Assembly: GCA_016712315.1 (NCBI GenBank)
Contig: JADJRG010000015.1
Location: 1-64,000, forward strand
DNA from: Nannocystis sp.
GTDB lineage: Bacteria; Myxococcota_A; Polyangia; Nannocystales; Nannocystaceae
Length of the DNA stretch: 64,000 bases
Direction: 5' to 3'
Shown here one piece after another: positions 52,228-61,904 of this stretch. Each line of letters opens with the position of its first letter. Position 1 is the stretch's first letter. The translations under genes were made by a program, and so were the position numbers. The notes under the pieces are model-generated. The model made no database searches. It was not told where the DNA came from and worked only from the letters and a program-made list of their open reading frames with translations.

Positions 52228-52718
52228 TGGCACTTCTTCTGGACGCCAGCGTTCTGATCCAGGCGGCGCGCTACAAGTACCCCTTCGACCTGGCGCCCGG
52301 GTTCTGGAGTTCCCTTGCCGCCGCCGGTGACGAGGGTCTCATCAGAGTCAACCACTACGTCGCCAACGTCGAGATCCTGCCAAGCGATGATGAACTAGCG
52401 AAGTGGCTCAAGGATCAGAAGAACATTATCGAAGATGATCGTTCTCCTCAGACGTCGCGTGAGTTCGACCCCCTGCGGGTAGCTCTCGCAGCGCGCACGC
52501 CTTCCTACCGCCATAGCGCGATCGACGAGTTCTTCGACTGCGGGGATTCTTGGGTCGTTGCCCACGCGAAGGCCAATGGCCACGAGGTTGTCCACGAGGA
52601 GACCAGCGGGCAGATGGGGATCAAGAGGGTTAAGATGCCCGACGCCTGCGACCTCGTTGGGGTGAGGCACCTTCCGACGCTCGACATGATGCGTAGGCTG
52701 AAGTTCAAGCTGCAGTAG
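52227..52718 (+). CDS. DUF4411-type PIN-domain protein, 163 aa
   Basis: GTG 52227 shares its G with the upstream stop, so the pair is coupled. It begins LLLDASVLIQAARYKYPF (first PIN acidic residue) and has IDEFFDCGDSWVVAHAKANG and PDACDLVGVRHLPTLDMM supplying further acidic residues. PIN domains are Mg-dependent ribonucleases. The DUF4411/ImmA-XRE pairing is a recurrent toxin-antitoxin-like arrangement, with the XRE-ImmA protein as the controller. The frame is intact. Confidence 0.75.
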   Translation: MALLLDASVLIQAARYKYPFDLAPGFWSSLAAAGDEGLIRVNHYVANVEILPSDDELAKWLKDQKNIIEDDRSPQTSREFDPLRVALAARTPSYRHSAIDEFFDCGDSWVVAHAKANGHEVVHEETSGQMGIKRVKMPDACDLVGVRHLPTLDMMRRLKFKLQ

Positions 52719-52997
52719 AGGATCGTCGGGGGGCCGGGATCGCAGGCTGCGTCGCGATCATCGTGGGTGGTGTGCTCCTCGGGGTCAGCAGACCCGCCGC
52801 TCCGCTGAGCGGCGCCGTGCCGCCCTCACGCGTTCCCCGGGCGGATCGTCGACGTGGCGGTCGGCCCCTCGCCGATCACGATCGAGGTATCCGTCCGACC
52901 CACCGCGTAGTGCGAGGCTCTGGGAGGGGGTGTTAGGGGTTGGGGCAGGAGGACGAGCGACCCCTGGCCCCCGCCACGACGACTCACGCCACATCCT

Positions 52998-53683
52998 GCT
53001 TCAATGGGGCCTCCCTAAAGGAAGGGAGGAGGGTGTAACCGAACAGCGTGCTACACTAGTTTTGAACTCGCTTCAATGGGGCCTCCCTAAAGGAAGGGAG
53101 GAGGGGGGTAGGATAGCGGGCGTGAAAGCGCACGACCTAGCTTCAATGGGGCCTCCCTAAAGGAAGGGAGGAGGGCGTCACTCGCTCGCGTACCTGCGCG
53201 ATCTCTACCTGCTTCAATGGGGCCTCCCTAAAGGAAGGGAGGAGGGTACGAGGAGGGGCTTGAGCCGCGGCTCGTGCACAGCCCGCTTCAATGGGGCCTC
53301 CCTAAAGGAAGGGAGGAGGGCCGCGTGGATAGGTTCCTTTCACAATGACTCGACGCGGCTTCAATGGGGCCTCCCTAAAGGAAGGGAGGAGGGACGGTTA
53401 CCGCCGGGCTTCAAATCCCAAAGACCAGGCTTCAATGGGGCCTCCCTAAAGGAAGGGAGGAGGGTTGAGGAGGCCAACGCGCTCGCAATGGCGGCGCTGC
53501 TGCTTCAATGGGGCCTCCCTAAAGGAAGGGAGGAGGGCTGCGGGATAGAGCAGTCCGGTAGCTCAGCAGGCTCAGCTTCAATGGGGCCTCCCTAAAGGAA
53601 GGGAGGAGGGCAGAGCGGACGTTTGTGTTCGCGATTGGGCCTGACATGCTTCAATGGGGCCTCCCTAAAGGAAGGGAGGAGGG
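52998..53683 (-). CRISPR. CRISPR array, 10 identical 36-nt repeats and 9 spacers
   Basis: Repeats start at 52998, 53070, 53140, 53211, 53285, 53358, 53429, 53502, 53575 and 53648. On the plus strand each begins GCTTCAATGGGGC and holds a 7-bp hairpin (CCTCCCT and AGGGAGG, loop AAAGGA). All ten are identical. Spacers are 34-38 nt. On the minus strand the repeat ends in ATTGAAGC, close to the ATTGAAAC 5' handle of type I/III crRNAs, and AT-richer DNA lies to the right, so transcription is probably leftward. No cas gene is present in the window. Spacer 8 (53538-53574) matches the 5' half of an initiator tRNA. Confidence 0.95.
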
Positions 53684-53760
53684 CGACGAACACGGGCCGA
53701 TAGGGGGGCTTCTTTTTCGTCGGGGCGAATTTTGAAACAGCGTTTTGCCCGGGCTCCGAG
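53684..53760 (-). promoter_or_regulatory. Probable CRISPR leader
   Basis: Directly right of the last repeat lies a stretch with T- and A-runs (CTTCTTTTTCG, GAATTTTGAAACAGCG) in otherwise GC-rich DNA. It fits a leader for an array read on the minus strand, which would make the spacer at 53611-53647 the newest. The left flank (52719-52997) is GC-rich and holds nothing that I can support. Confidence 0.45.
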
Positions 53761-54341
53761 GGGCTGTAGGGCATTTTGCACGCAAGGCCGGGACTTTCGA
53801 CATCATCGGCCCCCGTGCGACTTTCAGGTAGCACGGGGAGGGAGCGCCCGGCAAGGGGCGCGCACTTCCCGCGGATCGCCGCGGCCGGATCGCGGACGAT
53901 CTCGCTGGGCGTCGCGGTCGCCGCGATACCCAACTCGGCGCCGTCCAGGCCACGAGCGTTGCCGAGCGTCCTGGGCGTCGCGATCGCCGCCGCGCGCGCG
54001 CTGCACACCCACCGGCCTCGGGCTGCTCGAGAGCTAAGTAGATCGCACGCGCGCCTTCGCTCTTGACGGCTGACCTCGACGGGGCCGCGGTCGACGTAGA
54101 GCACGCGGTGGCCGGTGGCCGCGTCCGTCGCCGCGCGCACCCACGGCTGCGCGTGCTTCACGTCCTCGGGGGCGTCGAGCCGGTCGAGGGGGTCGAAGCG
54201 GCGCAGCGCGTCGCCGACCTCGAAGACCTTGCCGTGCAGGGTGCGGCAGATCTCGGCGGCTGACCGCGCTCGGTGGCCCCTTGCTGCTCGCGCTGACGGT
54301 CGGTTCTCGGGTTGACGAGGGCCCGCTGGCACGCAGCGGAT

Positions 54342-54436
54342 GCGTCCCACGGTTGGGCCCCCGGCCGGCCTATGGGCCAGGGCGCCGCCGAGCGCTGCGC
54401 AGGTTCGGCAGCAAACTCCGCGACCTGGTGAGCGAC
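54342..54436 (-). repeat. Dispersed repeat, copy B (remnant)
   Basis: Counterpart of 28677-28774, about three quarters identical by eye. The minus strand reads HQVAEFAAEPAQR and AAPWPIGRPGAQPW. The surrounding 53761-54575 region has weak minus-strand coding character, for example ALRRFDPLDRLDAPEDVKHA at about 54165-54225, but no gene that can be followed end to end; it looks like decayed sequence. Confidence 0.4.
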
Positions 54437-54575
54437 CGCGCGCGGCGGGGCGGATGCATCGCAGCGCGTCATGCCCGCATGCGTGCGGGCCTCGACCTCG
54501 TCGCGCCGGTGACGCATCCGTGCCACGACCGTGCCACTTACTGCGTACTCGAGCGACTGTGTGCGCGTAATGCGC

Positions 54576-54603
54576 GAAAATGAAAAGCCCCCGAGAGGGG
54601 GCT
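54576..54603 (-). terminator. Rho-independent terminator (minus strand)
   Basis: AGCCCCC and GGGGGCT form a 7-bp stem around a GAGA loop (read on the plus strand), and on the minus strand the stem is followed by TTTCATTTT. It ends leftward transcription coming from the kinase remnant and the nucleotidyltransferase gene. Confidence 0.75.
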
Positions 54604-54644
54604 GGAAGGGCTCAGAGCGGCTGTTGTGGTTGTCTGTTGCGGTT

Positions 54645-54889
54645 GAGTGGTCGGGCTGGAGCAGCAAGAGGCCCATGCCGCCTTCGCCGAGGAGGCGGAG
54701 GATGAGGTAGCGGCCGAGGCGGCCGCCTTCGCCGCTGCTGCGCAGACGGGCACGGATCAGCTCGCCGATCGGGGCGTGGACGGGCTCTCCAGGCGGCGGG
54801 ACGGAGGCGCTTGACGGCGGGCTGTCTGCGGCGTCGACGCGGGTGCTCGCGTCGTCGTCGACGTTGTTGTCCGCGGGGAGCTGCGCCAC
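54645..54889 (-). pseudogene. Ser/Thr kinase, N-terminal remnant
   Basis: From GTG 54889 the product reads VAQLPADNNVDDDASTRVDA, a Pro-rich linker, then GRYLILRLLGEGGMG, the start of a Hanks kinase with its glycine-rich loop. The typical VxxVY strand and everything after it are missing, and the sequence runs into a terminator. The layout (short acidic N-terminus, linker, GRYLI) mirrors the intact-type kinase at 57751, so this is probably a deletion relic of a paralogue. Confidence 0.55.
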
Positions 54890-54981
54890 CAGCGAGAGCC
54901 TATCGGATCGCCGACGCTTCCCGCGTGGTCCGCGTCGCGGGGCGTCGGCGCCGAAGCGCGCGGGTCGTTGGAGCGCTCCGC

Positions 54982-56128
54982 CTACGTCTCGTGCTCGAGG
55001 CCGCTCGCGCGGAGGATCGCGGCGATCTGCGGGGCGGCCTCGGCGAGCTCCTCGCGGGTCTTGATGGGGGAGGAAGCGCAGGCGGTCGACGAGCATGCAG
55101 GCGGTGGGGACGAATTCGCTCAGTTGGCCGATCAGGGTCTCGAACTGGAGGACCTCCAGCCCCGGGCCGTCGTCGCGGCTGAGCTGCTTGCGTACGGGGA
55201 ACCAGGTGAGCGGGTGCGCGGGGCGCAGGGCTGCGAGGGCGACCCAGAGGGTGTTGGTGTTGAAGAGCGGGTAGTCGGCGAAGTCGACGCCGCTCGGCAG
55301 GCGGAAGGCTTCGATGATCCGGGCGCCCCCGTCGACGTGGGCGAGGCAGCCGCCCGCGTCTCCAGGGCGGCGCTCGACGGCCTCGACGCTGAGCTGCGCG
55401 CCGCGGTCGACGGCCTCGAGGTGCGCGCCGAGGATCAGGGGATCGAGGGTGGCGCCGAGGTTGTCGACGTTGGCGATCATGAGGTGGCGTACTCCCTGGT
55501 CTTCGAGCCAGGTGAGGGTGCCGCTCTCGCGCAGGCGCAGGAGCGCGTCGCCGTGGCCCGGGGCGGCGTAGAGGGCGGTGAGGGGGAGCGCAGGGGCGTC
55601 GGGGTGGCTGTGGAGGGGGGCGCCGCTCGGCAGCAGGCGCGGGAGGGTCGACTGCTCGAAGACGCGGCGGTCGGCGATCGGGACGCCGCTCCAGTCGATC
55701 TGATCGAGGTGCTCTCGGCTGGCAGCGGCGGTGGCGAAGCTGTGCATGACGGCGACGGGGACGCGGCCGCCGCGCTCGTGGGCGACTTGACGGAGGCCGG
55801 CGAGCTTGACGGCGAGGAACGAGCGGTGCGGCTGCCCAGGGACGACCGGGACGACGCCCTTGACCGCGCCGCCGAAGCGGGTCGCCATGCCGCCGTTGAG
55901 GAGCAGGGCGGCGACGTGGCCGGCGGTGATGGCCTGGTGGCCGCGGTCGATGAGGCGGCGCCGCTCCGCGAGGGGGAGCTGCGTCGGCTGAGTGACGGCG
56001 CTGAGGTGGAGGGGCGCGGGCGGGCGTGTGAGCCGCGATCGCTCCGGGCTGAGCTCGCCGCGGGCGAAAGCGCGGCAGAGCTCGGCGAAGAGCCCCGCGT
56101 CGTAGGTGGTGGAGGCGGCCGTCGCCAT
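54982..56128 (-). CDS. UDPGP-family nucleotidyltransferase, ~380 aa (one frameshift)
   Basis: Start ATG 56128 (MATAASTTYDAGLFAEL). Nucleotide-binding loop AALLLNGGMATRFGGAVKG (about residues 70-88), then SFATAAASREHLDQIDW, TALYAAPGHGDALLRLRESG, VRHLMIANVDNLGATLDPL and FPVRKQLSRDDGPGLEVLQF, the pattern of UTP-glucose-1-phosphate/UDP-N-acetylhexosamine uridylyltransferases. One surplus base in the run at 55066-55070 breaks the frame near the C-terminus; repaired, it ends FLPIKTREELAEAAPQIAAI and stops at 54982-54984. It would make a UDP-sugar for envelope glycans. Confidence 0.7.
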
Positions 56129-56353
56129 GGCGCGATGATAGTCGAGGTGTCGACGGGTGCGACAGCGGTCGATCGCGCCCGCCGGCGACGGCGTCGACCC
56201 GGCGGCCTCTATGCGACACTCGTGGCGGTTCACAGCTTCACGCCTGGCTAGAGCGGTCGAGGGGGGGTCGATCGTGAGGTGTTTATGCATGTTACGCGGA
56301 ATAGACCGCCAAAACGGCCCCTTCAATCACAGCAGAATGGATCGAGGTTCATC

Positions 56354-57730
56354 ATGAGAGATGGAAACAACGTCATGAGTCATTGTATCGTCATCGTCGG
56401 CGCCTGCCTGCTCGCGGCGGCCTGTAGCGACGACTCGGCCGGGTCGACCAGCGCGGCGACCGACAGCGACACAGGGACCAGCGCCGCCGCGACCACGACG
56501 AGCGCAGGTACGGCCTCGACCAGCGCTACGACCCAGGATGGCAGCGGCAGCGAGTCTCAGACCGGCGACACGACGGTCGCGACCGCCTCGGAGAGCGAGA
56601 GCGCGAGCACCACCGCGGAACCGAGCACCACCGCGGACCCGACAGCATCGACCACCACGACCGATCCGACCGCCACGACGGACCCGAGCACCACCGATCC
56701 CTCGCCCTCCTGCGGCGACGGCGTGCTCGACCCCGGTGAGGCGTGCGATGACGGCGACGCGAACGCCGACGGCGGCGCTTGTACCCTCAGTTGTACCCTC
56801 GCGAGCTGCGGTGATGGACTCGTGCACGTCGGCGTCGAGGAGTGCGACGACGCTAATGACGACGACAGCGACGCCTGCCTCAGCGCCTGCGTCGCGGCCG
56901 CCTGCGGTGACGGGGTCGTCCACGAGGGGGTCGAACAGTGTGATGATAGTAACAAGATCGAGACCGACGACTGCCTCTCGGACTGCACCCTCGCCGCCTG
57001 CGGGGACAGCTTCATCCATGAAGGGGTCGAACAGTGCGATGATAACAACAAGGACGAGAGCGACGGCTGCACCAGCAAGTGCAACGTGCCGAGCGCGTGC
57101 AAGCAGATCCACATCGACGCCCCGCAGGCGGAGAGCGGCGCCTATACGATCGTCCCCGCGGGCTCCGAGCCGTTCAAGGTGTGGTGCGATATGACCACCG
57201 ACGAGGGCGGCTGGACGCTCGCGTACGCGACCCGCGAGTTTCGCTCCAAAGACGTCGATCCGCGGGTGCACTTCCAAGTCCTCGAGAACAGCTCGATCCT
57301 CAGCCCCGACGGCGACCCGATGATGTTCGGCCACGCGGTCCGCGGCGGCGTCGACGAGGTGATGTGGCGCTGCTCCCCCGACGGGATCGCCGACAAGTGG
57401 TGGGTCACCGGCGTGCCCAGCTACATGCTCAACAAGACCCACCAGACGCCGCCACAGGCGCTCACCTACCTCCGCAAGTCGCCGAACACCACGAAGGTGC
57501 CCGCCTTCTTCATCGAAGGGTCGACCAACTTCCCACAGCTCGGGTACTTTATGATAAATACGACGCAGGCCTCCTGCACCGCGGCTGACGCGGTGTGGGG
57601 CGGCTTCTGCTTCAGCTATAACTGCAACGGGCCGGGCCAGAGCGGCCTGTGTGTCCGCTCCGCCTGCGACGGGGTGGAGATCAGCAACGGCGCCAACGCG
57701 GCCCGTCGCTTCTGGATCTACTACCGTTAG
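56354..57730 (+). CDS. Lipoprotein with DUF4215 repeats and fibrinogen-like C-terminal domain, 458 aa
   Basis: Start ATG 56354; signal peptide with lipobox LLAAAC (mature Cys about residue 21). A Ser/Thr-rich stalk of about 95 residues ([15 protein letters not shown]) follows, then four DUF4215 (myxobacterial Cys-rich) repeats with the pattern CGDG-x-EG-x-E-x-CDD-x-N (for example [17 protein letters not shown]), and a C-terminal fibrinogen-like domain starting [20 protein letters not shown] with [19 protein letters not shown] and ending ARRFWIYYR. Surface-displayed, probably glycan- or protein-binding. DUF4215 repeats support assignment to Myxococcota. The frame is intact. Confidence 0.8.
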   Translation: MRDGNNVMSHCIVIVGACLLAAACSDDSAGSTSAATDSDTGTSAAATTTSAGTASTSATTQDGSGSESQTGDTTVATASESESASTTAEPSTTADPTASTTTTDPTATTDPSTTDPSPSCGDGVLDPGEACDDGDANADGGACTLSCTLASCGDGLVHVGVEECDDANDDDSDACLSACVAAACGDGVVHEGVEQCDDSNKIETDDCLSDCTLAACGDSFIHEGVEQCDDNNKDESDGCTSKCNVPSACKQIHIDAPQAESGAYTIVPAGSEPFKVWCDMTTDEGGWTLAYATREFRSKDVDPRVHFQVLENSSILSPDGDPMMFGHAVRGGVDEVMWRCSPDGIADKWWVTGVPSYMLNKTHQTPPQALTYLRKSPNTTKVPAFFIEGSTNFPQLGYFMINTTQASCTAADAVWGGFCFSYNCNGPGQSGLCVRSACDGVEISNGANAARRFWIYYR

Positions 57731-57750
57731 TGCATGGTACTATCGGTCGG

Positions 57751-60527
57751 GTGACACGCGCGGTCGACTCGATGGGTCCGAGCGAGGACGCGAACGCGTC
57801 GTCGACGCTGCGCTTCGACCGCCCGGACGAGGACCAAGACCGCGGCTCCGGGTCGCTGCCCGCGACGATCGGCCGGCACCTGGTGATCTCCCGCTTGGGC
57901 GCGGGCGGTATGGGGGTCGTCTACGCCGCCTACGATCCGGAGCTCGACCGTAAGCTCGCGATCAAGGTCGTCACCGCGCAGGCGCGCCGGGGTGAGGCGG
58001 CCGCGGTCGCGCGCGCGCGGGTGCTGCGCGAGGCGCAGGCGATGGCGCGGGTCACTCACCCGAACGTGGTCCAGATCTTCGACGTCGGCGCGCTCGAGGC
58101 GGCGATCTACATCGCGATGGAGCTCGTCGACGGCGAGACGTTGAGCGCCTGGTTGACCGCCGCGCCGCGCCCTTGGCGGGAGGTGGTCGAGGTCTTTGTT
58201 CGAGCCGGCCGCGGCCTCGCGGCGGCGCACGCGGCGGGCGTCATCCATCGCGACTTCAAGCCAGAAAACGTCCTGATCGATCGCGAAGGTCAGGTGAAGG
58301 TCGCAGACTTCGGCCTCGCTCGCGCCGTCGAGCTCGCGGAGGACGCGCCAGAGGGCGTCGAGCCGGCGAGCTCGATGCTCAGCCAAGAGTTGACGCGGGC
58401 GGCCGGCCTGGCGGGTACGCCCGCGTATATGGCCCCCGAGCTGCTCCGCGGCCAGCCGGCGAGCGCGCGGAGCGACGTCTACGCGTTCGCGGTCGCGCTC
58501 TTCGAGGGGCTCTACGGCCGCCGACCGTTCGCGGGCGAGTCGCTGGCCGCGCTGCTGCAAGCGATCCTGCACGAGGAGGTGCGTGAGCCGGTGGGCGTGC
58601 GGATCCCGCGGTGGCTGCGGAGGGCGCTCCAACGCGGCCTGGCGCGGGATCCTGAGTCGCGTTACCAGGACCTCTCCGCGCTGCTCCACGATCTCACGGC
58701 GGCGCCGATCCGGCGGCGGTGGCTCCTCGTCGGCGCCGGCGCGGCGGTCTTCGCCGCGGTGACGGCGATCGGGGTGATGTACCAGGCGAGCGAGCGCTCC
58801 TCGACCTGCGCGCGAGCCGACGCGCGCGTGCTCGAGATCTGGAGCCCCTCACGACGAGCCGCGCTCGCGGCGCGATTCGCCGCGAGCGAGCGGCGCTACG
58901 CGGCGAGCGCGTGGGAGGGGGTGGCGGCGGCGATCGACGGCTACACCGCCGCGTGGTCGGCGATGCGGCGAGACGCCTGTGAGGCGGCGCAGCTCCGCGG
59001 CGAGGAGCCGCTCGCGTTGATGGACCGCCGGGTCGCTTGCCTCGATGAGCGGCTGCTGCTGCTCGGACGGCTGCTCGAGGTGATCGACGAGTCAGACGCG
59101 TCGGCGGTGATCGACGAGGCCCCGCGGATCGTCGGCGGGCTGCGCCCGCTCGCGCGCTGCGCCCGCTCGCGCGCTGCGCCGACGCCGCGGCGCTGCTCGC
59201 CGAGGTCGCCCCACCCGAGGACCCGGCGGTCGCGGCCGCCGTCGCCGCCGAGCGGGTCGCGTTGGCGAGGGCGGATGGTTATAGCCAGCTCTCTCGCTTC
59301 ATCGAGGCGGCGCGTGCGGCCGCGGCGGTGATCGAACGCGCTCGCGCGCTCGACTATCCGCCCCTGCTGGTCGATGCGCTCATCGTCCACGGCGAGGCGC
59401 TCCGCCAGGGCTGGGACCCCGCGGCGCGGGCGACCCTGCATGAGGCCTATCGCGTGGCCGAGCTCGCCGGTTATACGCGCGCTCGAGCGCGCGCGGCGAT
59501 CCTCCTGATGGGCCTTGAGGGCGAGAGCCAGCGCTTCGAGGCCGCGATGGTCTGGGCGATGATCGCGGGCGCGCTGCTGCTGAACAACGACGACCCTGCG
59601 GTCGCGCTCGCCTACGAGCGCCAGCTCGCCAAGCTCTCGTTTCACCGCGGCGACCTCGATGAGGCCGAACGGGCCGCCCGCGGCGCCCTCGCGAGCGGCC
59701 GCCTGATCTTCGGCGATCAACACCCGGAGGTCGCGAGCATGCTCTCCAACCTCGGGGCGATCCTGCTGGTGCTTGATCGCGGCGCCGAGGCCGAGGAGGT
59801 GCTCCGTGAGTGCGTCGCGCGGACGGAGGCGAACTTCGGCGCGGACCACCCGCTCCTCGCGAACCCGCTGCAGAACCTCAGCGCGGTCTATCAGCGCAGC
59901 GGGCGGCTGACGCTGGCCGCGGAGACCGTGGCCCGCGAGCTCCAGCTCCGTGAGGCGTCGCTCGGGGCGAAGCACCCGATCGTCCGCGATCGGCTGGCGT
60001 TCCTCGGCTTCGGATGGTTAGAGGCGGGCGACGAGGGCGCGGCGCTGAGGGCGTTTGAGCGCCACCTCGAGATCGAGCTCGAGCCGCCCGCGCCCGCGCT
60101 GCGGCTCGTCAGCGAGCTCGCCCGCTGCGGGCTGCTGGCGCGGCGCGACCCGGCGGGTCAACGCGGCGCGTGTGAGCGGGCCGCGGCGCTGATCGAGGTC
60201 GTGAGCGGCGACGAGGCGCGCGATCCGGTGATCCTGGGCGTGCTCGCCGACGCGCTCATCTCGGCGCGCGTCGACCTCACGCTGCCCTGGATCGAGGAGC
60301 TGCTCGCCCGCGCGCTCGCGTCCGCCCGCGTGATCGACTCGCCCGCGGTGGAGGTGACGGCGCTGCTGGCGGAGGCGAGGCGCCTGCGCGCGAGCGGACG
60401 CGTCAGCGAGGCGAGGCGGGCGATCGAGGCCGCCCGAGGCCGCTCCTCGGCGATCACGAGCCCCCACGAGCGCCGCCGCGTCGCCGCCGCCTTCGAGCAG
60501 ATCGCGAGGGAGACGGAGCTCCGGTGA
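57751..60527 (+). CDS. TPR-containing Ser/Thr protein kinase, split by a 17-bp tandem duplication
   Basis: GTG 57751 (ATG 57772 is an alternative). Hanks kinase: LGAGGMGVVYAAYD, LAIKVVTAQ, VIHRDFKPENVLID, VADFGLARA, GTPAYMAPELLRG. A membrane segment (WLLVGAGAAVFAAVTAIGVM, about residue 330) separates it from a long helical sensor with TPR-like repeats (LDEAERAARGALASGRLIFG, AEEVLRECVARTEANFGADH). The 17-bp unit CTGCGCCCGCTCGCGCG is present twice in tandem (59140-59156 and 59157-59173); one copy restores the frame (LARCADAAALLAEVAPPED) through to 60527, about 920 residues. As written, the kinase ends at 59331 without its TPR part. Confidence 0.8.
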
Positions 60528-60557
60528 GACCACAAGGCGCGCGCGCGACCTCAAATA

Positions 60558-60611
60558 GAGCCGCGCGGTCCTGGGCGGGGTTCGAGGGCTTGAGGCGCGG
60601 CCGCGCGGCTC
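60558..60611. terminator. Inverted repeat between convergent genes
   Basis: GAGCCGCGCGG at 60558-60568 and its exact complement CCGCGCGGCTC at 60601-60611, 32 bp apart, lie between the convergent kinase and ADYC genes and overlap the latter's stop. This could act as a bidirectional transcription stop; there is no T-tract, so the assignment is tentative. Confidence 0.35.
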
Positions 60612-61749
60612 ACTCCTCGTAGCCCTCCTCGGAGAAGCCGCTGAGCAGCAGGGACTTGTGGTTCTTGAGAGAGCCGCACTTCTCCTTCGTCTTCGCGTCG
60701 CCGTTCTTCTTGGTGAAGCAGCCCGGGTAGGCGAACTCGGGGTGGCGCATGAAGTTGAGGCAGACCGCCCCGTCCGCGTCCCACTCGGCCTCGACCGGCC
60801 AGTCGGTGAAGCGGGTCTGCTTCGGCGGGGAGAGCTTGTCCCAGATGTCGATGGAGGTGCCGTTGACGGTGGCGGAGGTGCCGTCGCCGCAGTAGTCGGC
60901 GCGGGCCATGCGGGTGCAGGCCTGGTGATGGTCCTGCAGCGAGATCTCGCTGCAGTGCTTGTTGATCCACTTGTCCTTGGGCGGGTCCTTCTTGGGGTCT
61001 TTGTCGCAGCTCATGGCCGTCGCCCACGGGCGGTAGCCCCACAGCGCGCACTTGGCGAGCACGGCGTTGCTACAGCCGAAGGTCACCACGTTCGGATCGT
61101 CGATGCGGTCGCCGGTCTCGGGGTCCCAGTAGTGCTGGAGCGGGACCGCGGCGACCTGGCTGTCGCCGCAGTAGGGCAGCCACTGCTCGCTGCCCTGGGT
61201 GCGGTAGGTGAGGTCGTAGAGGAAGACGTCGGCTTGCTCGGCGGACGCCTGGATGTCGTTGATCCGCAGGATCACGGTCTCCACCATCTGTACCCCGTCG
61301 ACGATCGCGGTGAGCCGCAGCTCGAACTCGGCCCCGATGAAGTCAAGGCCCTCGGCCGTGTACTCGACGCCGTCGCGGAGGAAGGTCCCCGCGAAGGAGG
61401 AGCCCTGGAGGACGAGACCGGGCCCCTGGAGGACGAGGCCGGGGCCCTGGAGGACCAGACCAGGGCCGTTGAACTCGACGCCTTGGAGGACGAGGCCGGG
61501 CCCTTGAAGGACGAGGCCGGGGCCCTGGAGGACGAGGCCGGGCCCTTGGAGGACGAGGCCGGGGCCCTGGAGGACGAGGCCGGGGCCTTGGAGGACGAGG
61601 CCGGGGCCCTGGAGGACGACGCCGTTGAAGCCGCCCATGCGCGCGGTGACCGCCTCGAAGGCCTCGGTACGGCTGTCACAACCCGCGCCCAGCGTCACCA
61701 GCAAAGAAACCGCAGCGGTAAATCCACGCATTGATCTAACCTCCATCAT
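60610..61749 (-). CDS. ADYC-domain lipoprotein with VLQGPGL repeats, ~379 aa
   Basis: Signal peptide with lipobox VTLGAGC (mature Cys about residue 24). Then about ten copies of a 7-residue unit VLQGPGL, with one variant copy (VLQGVEFNGPGL). The remainder is an ADYC domain: CGDSQVAAVPLQHYWDPET, FGCSNAVLAKCALWGYRPW, ARMARADYC-type core (CTRMARADYCGDGTS), then DADGAVCLNFMRHPEFAY. ADYC domains are found in myxobacterial secreted proteins; their function is not known to me. An upstream in-frame ATG (MMEVRSMRG) gives two start choices. The frame is intact. Confidence 0.75.
   Translation of the reverse strand: MMEVRSMRGFTAAVSLLVTLGAGCDSRTEAFEAVTARMGGFNGVVLQGPGLVLQGPGLVLQGPGLVLQGPGLVLQGPGLVLQGPGLVLQGVEFNGPGLVLQGPGLVLQGPGLVLQGSSFAGTFLRDGVEYTAEGLDFIGAEFELRLTAIVDGVQMVETVILRINDIQASAEQADVFLYDLTYRTQGSEQWLPYCGDSQVAAVPLQHYWDPETGDRIDDPNVVTFGCSNAVLAKCALWGYRPWATAMSCDKDPKKDPPKDKWINKHCSEISLQDHHQACTRMARADYCGDGTSATVNGTSIDIWDKLSPPKQTRFTDWPVEAEWDADGAVCLNFMRHPEFAYPGCFTKKNGDAKTKEKCGSLKNHKSLLLSGFSEEGYEE
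61400..61620 (-). repeat. Tandem 21-bp repeat encoding VLQGPGL
   Basis: About ten 21-bp units of the type GACGAGGCCGGGGCCCTGGAG (19-21 bases conserved) within the ADYC lipoprotein gene. Because 21 is a multiple of three, copy-number change by slippage keeps the frame and would lengthen or shorten the stalk between the lipid anchor and the ADYC domain. Confidence 0.75.
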
Positions 61750-61904
61750 GGAAGCTACACCAACTGCCCCGACGGATCATAGAAATATTGCTGCTGGCAG
61801 ATTTTCTTTTTGGCGACAATCGCCGGTGTTGTCACACATCGACGCAGGCCGGGGGATGTGTCGCGAAGTTCCGCATGGTTTGAACCGCGCGGGTCGCCGG
61901 CGAG

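Noticed and set aside
53394..53428. Spacer 6 looked like a tRNA anticodon or T-arm (GGGCTTCAAATCCC)
   Set aside because: The stem pairs only three bases and neither the anticodon arm nor the T-arm geometry fits. Unlike spacer 8 it cannot be aligned with a tRNA.
52930..53595. Plus-strand open frames across the repeat array giving repeated SMGPPKGREEG-like peptides
   Set aside because: They are translations of CRISPR repeats; spacer lengths vary (34-38) and there is no codon structure.
53592..54350. Minus-strand frame of about 250 codons right of the array
   Set aside because: It runs through the last CRISPR repeat and its composition is patchy; only a short piece around 54165-54225 looks coding, so it is treated as decayed sequence.
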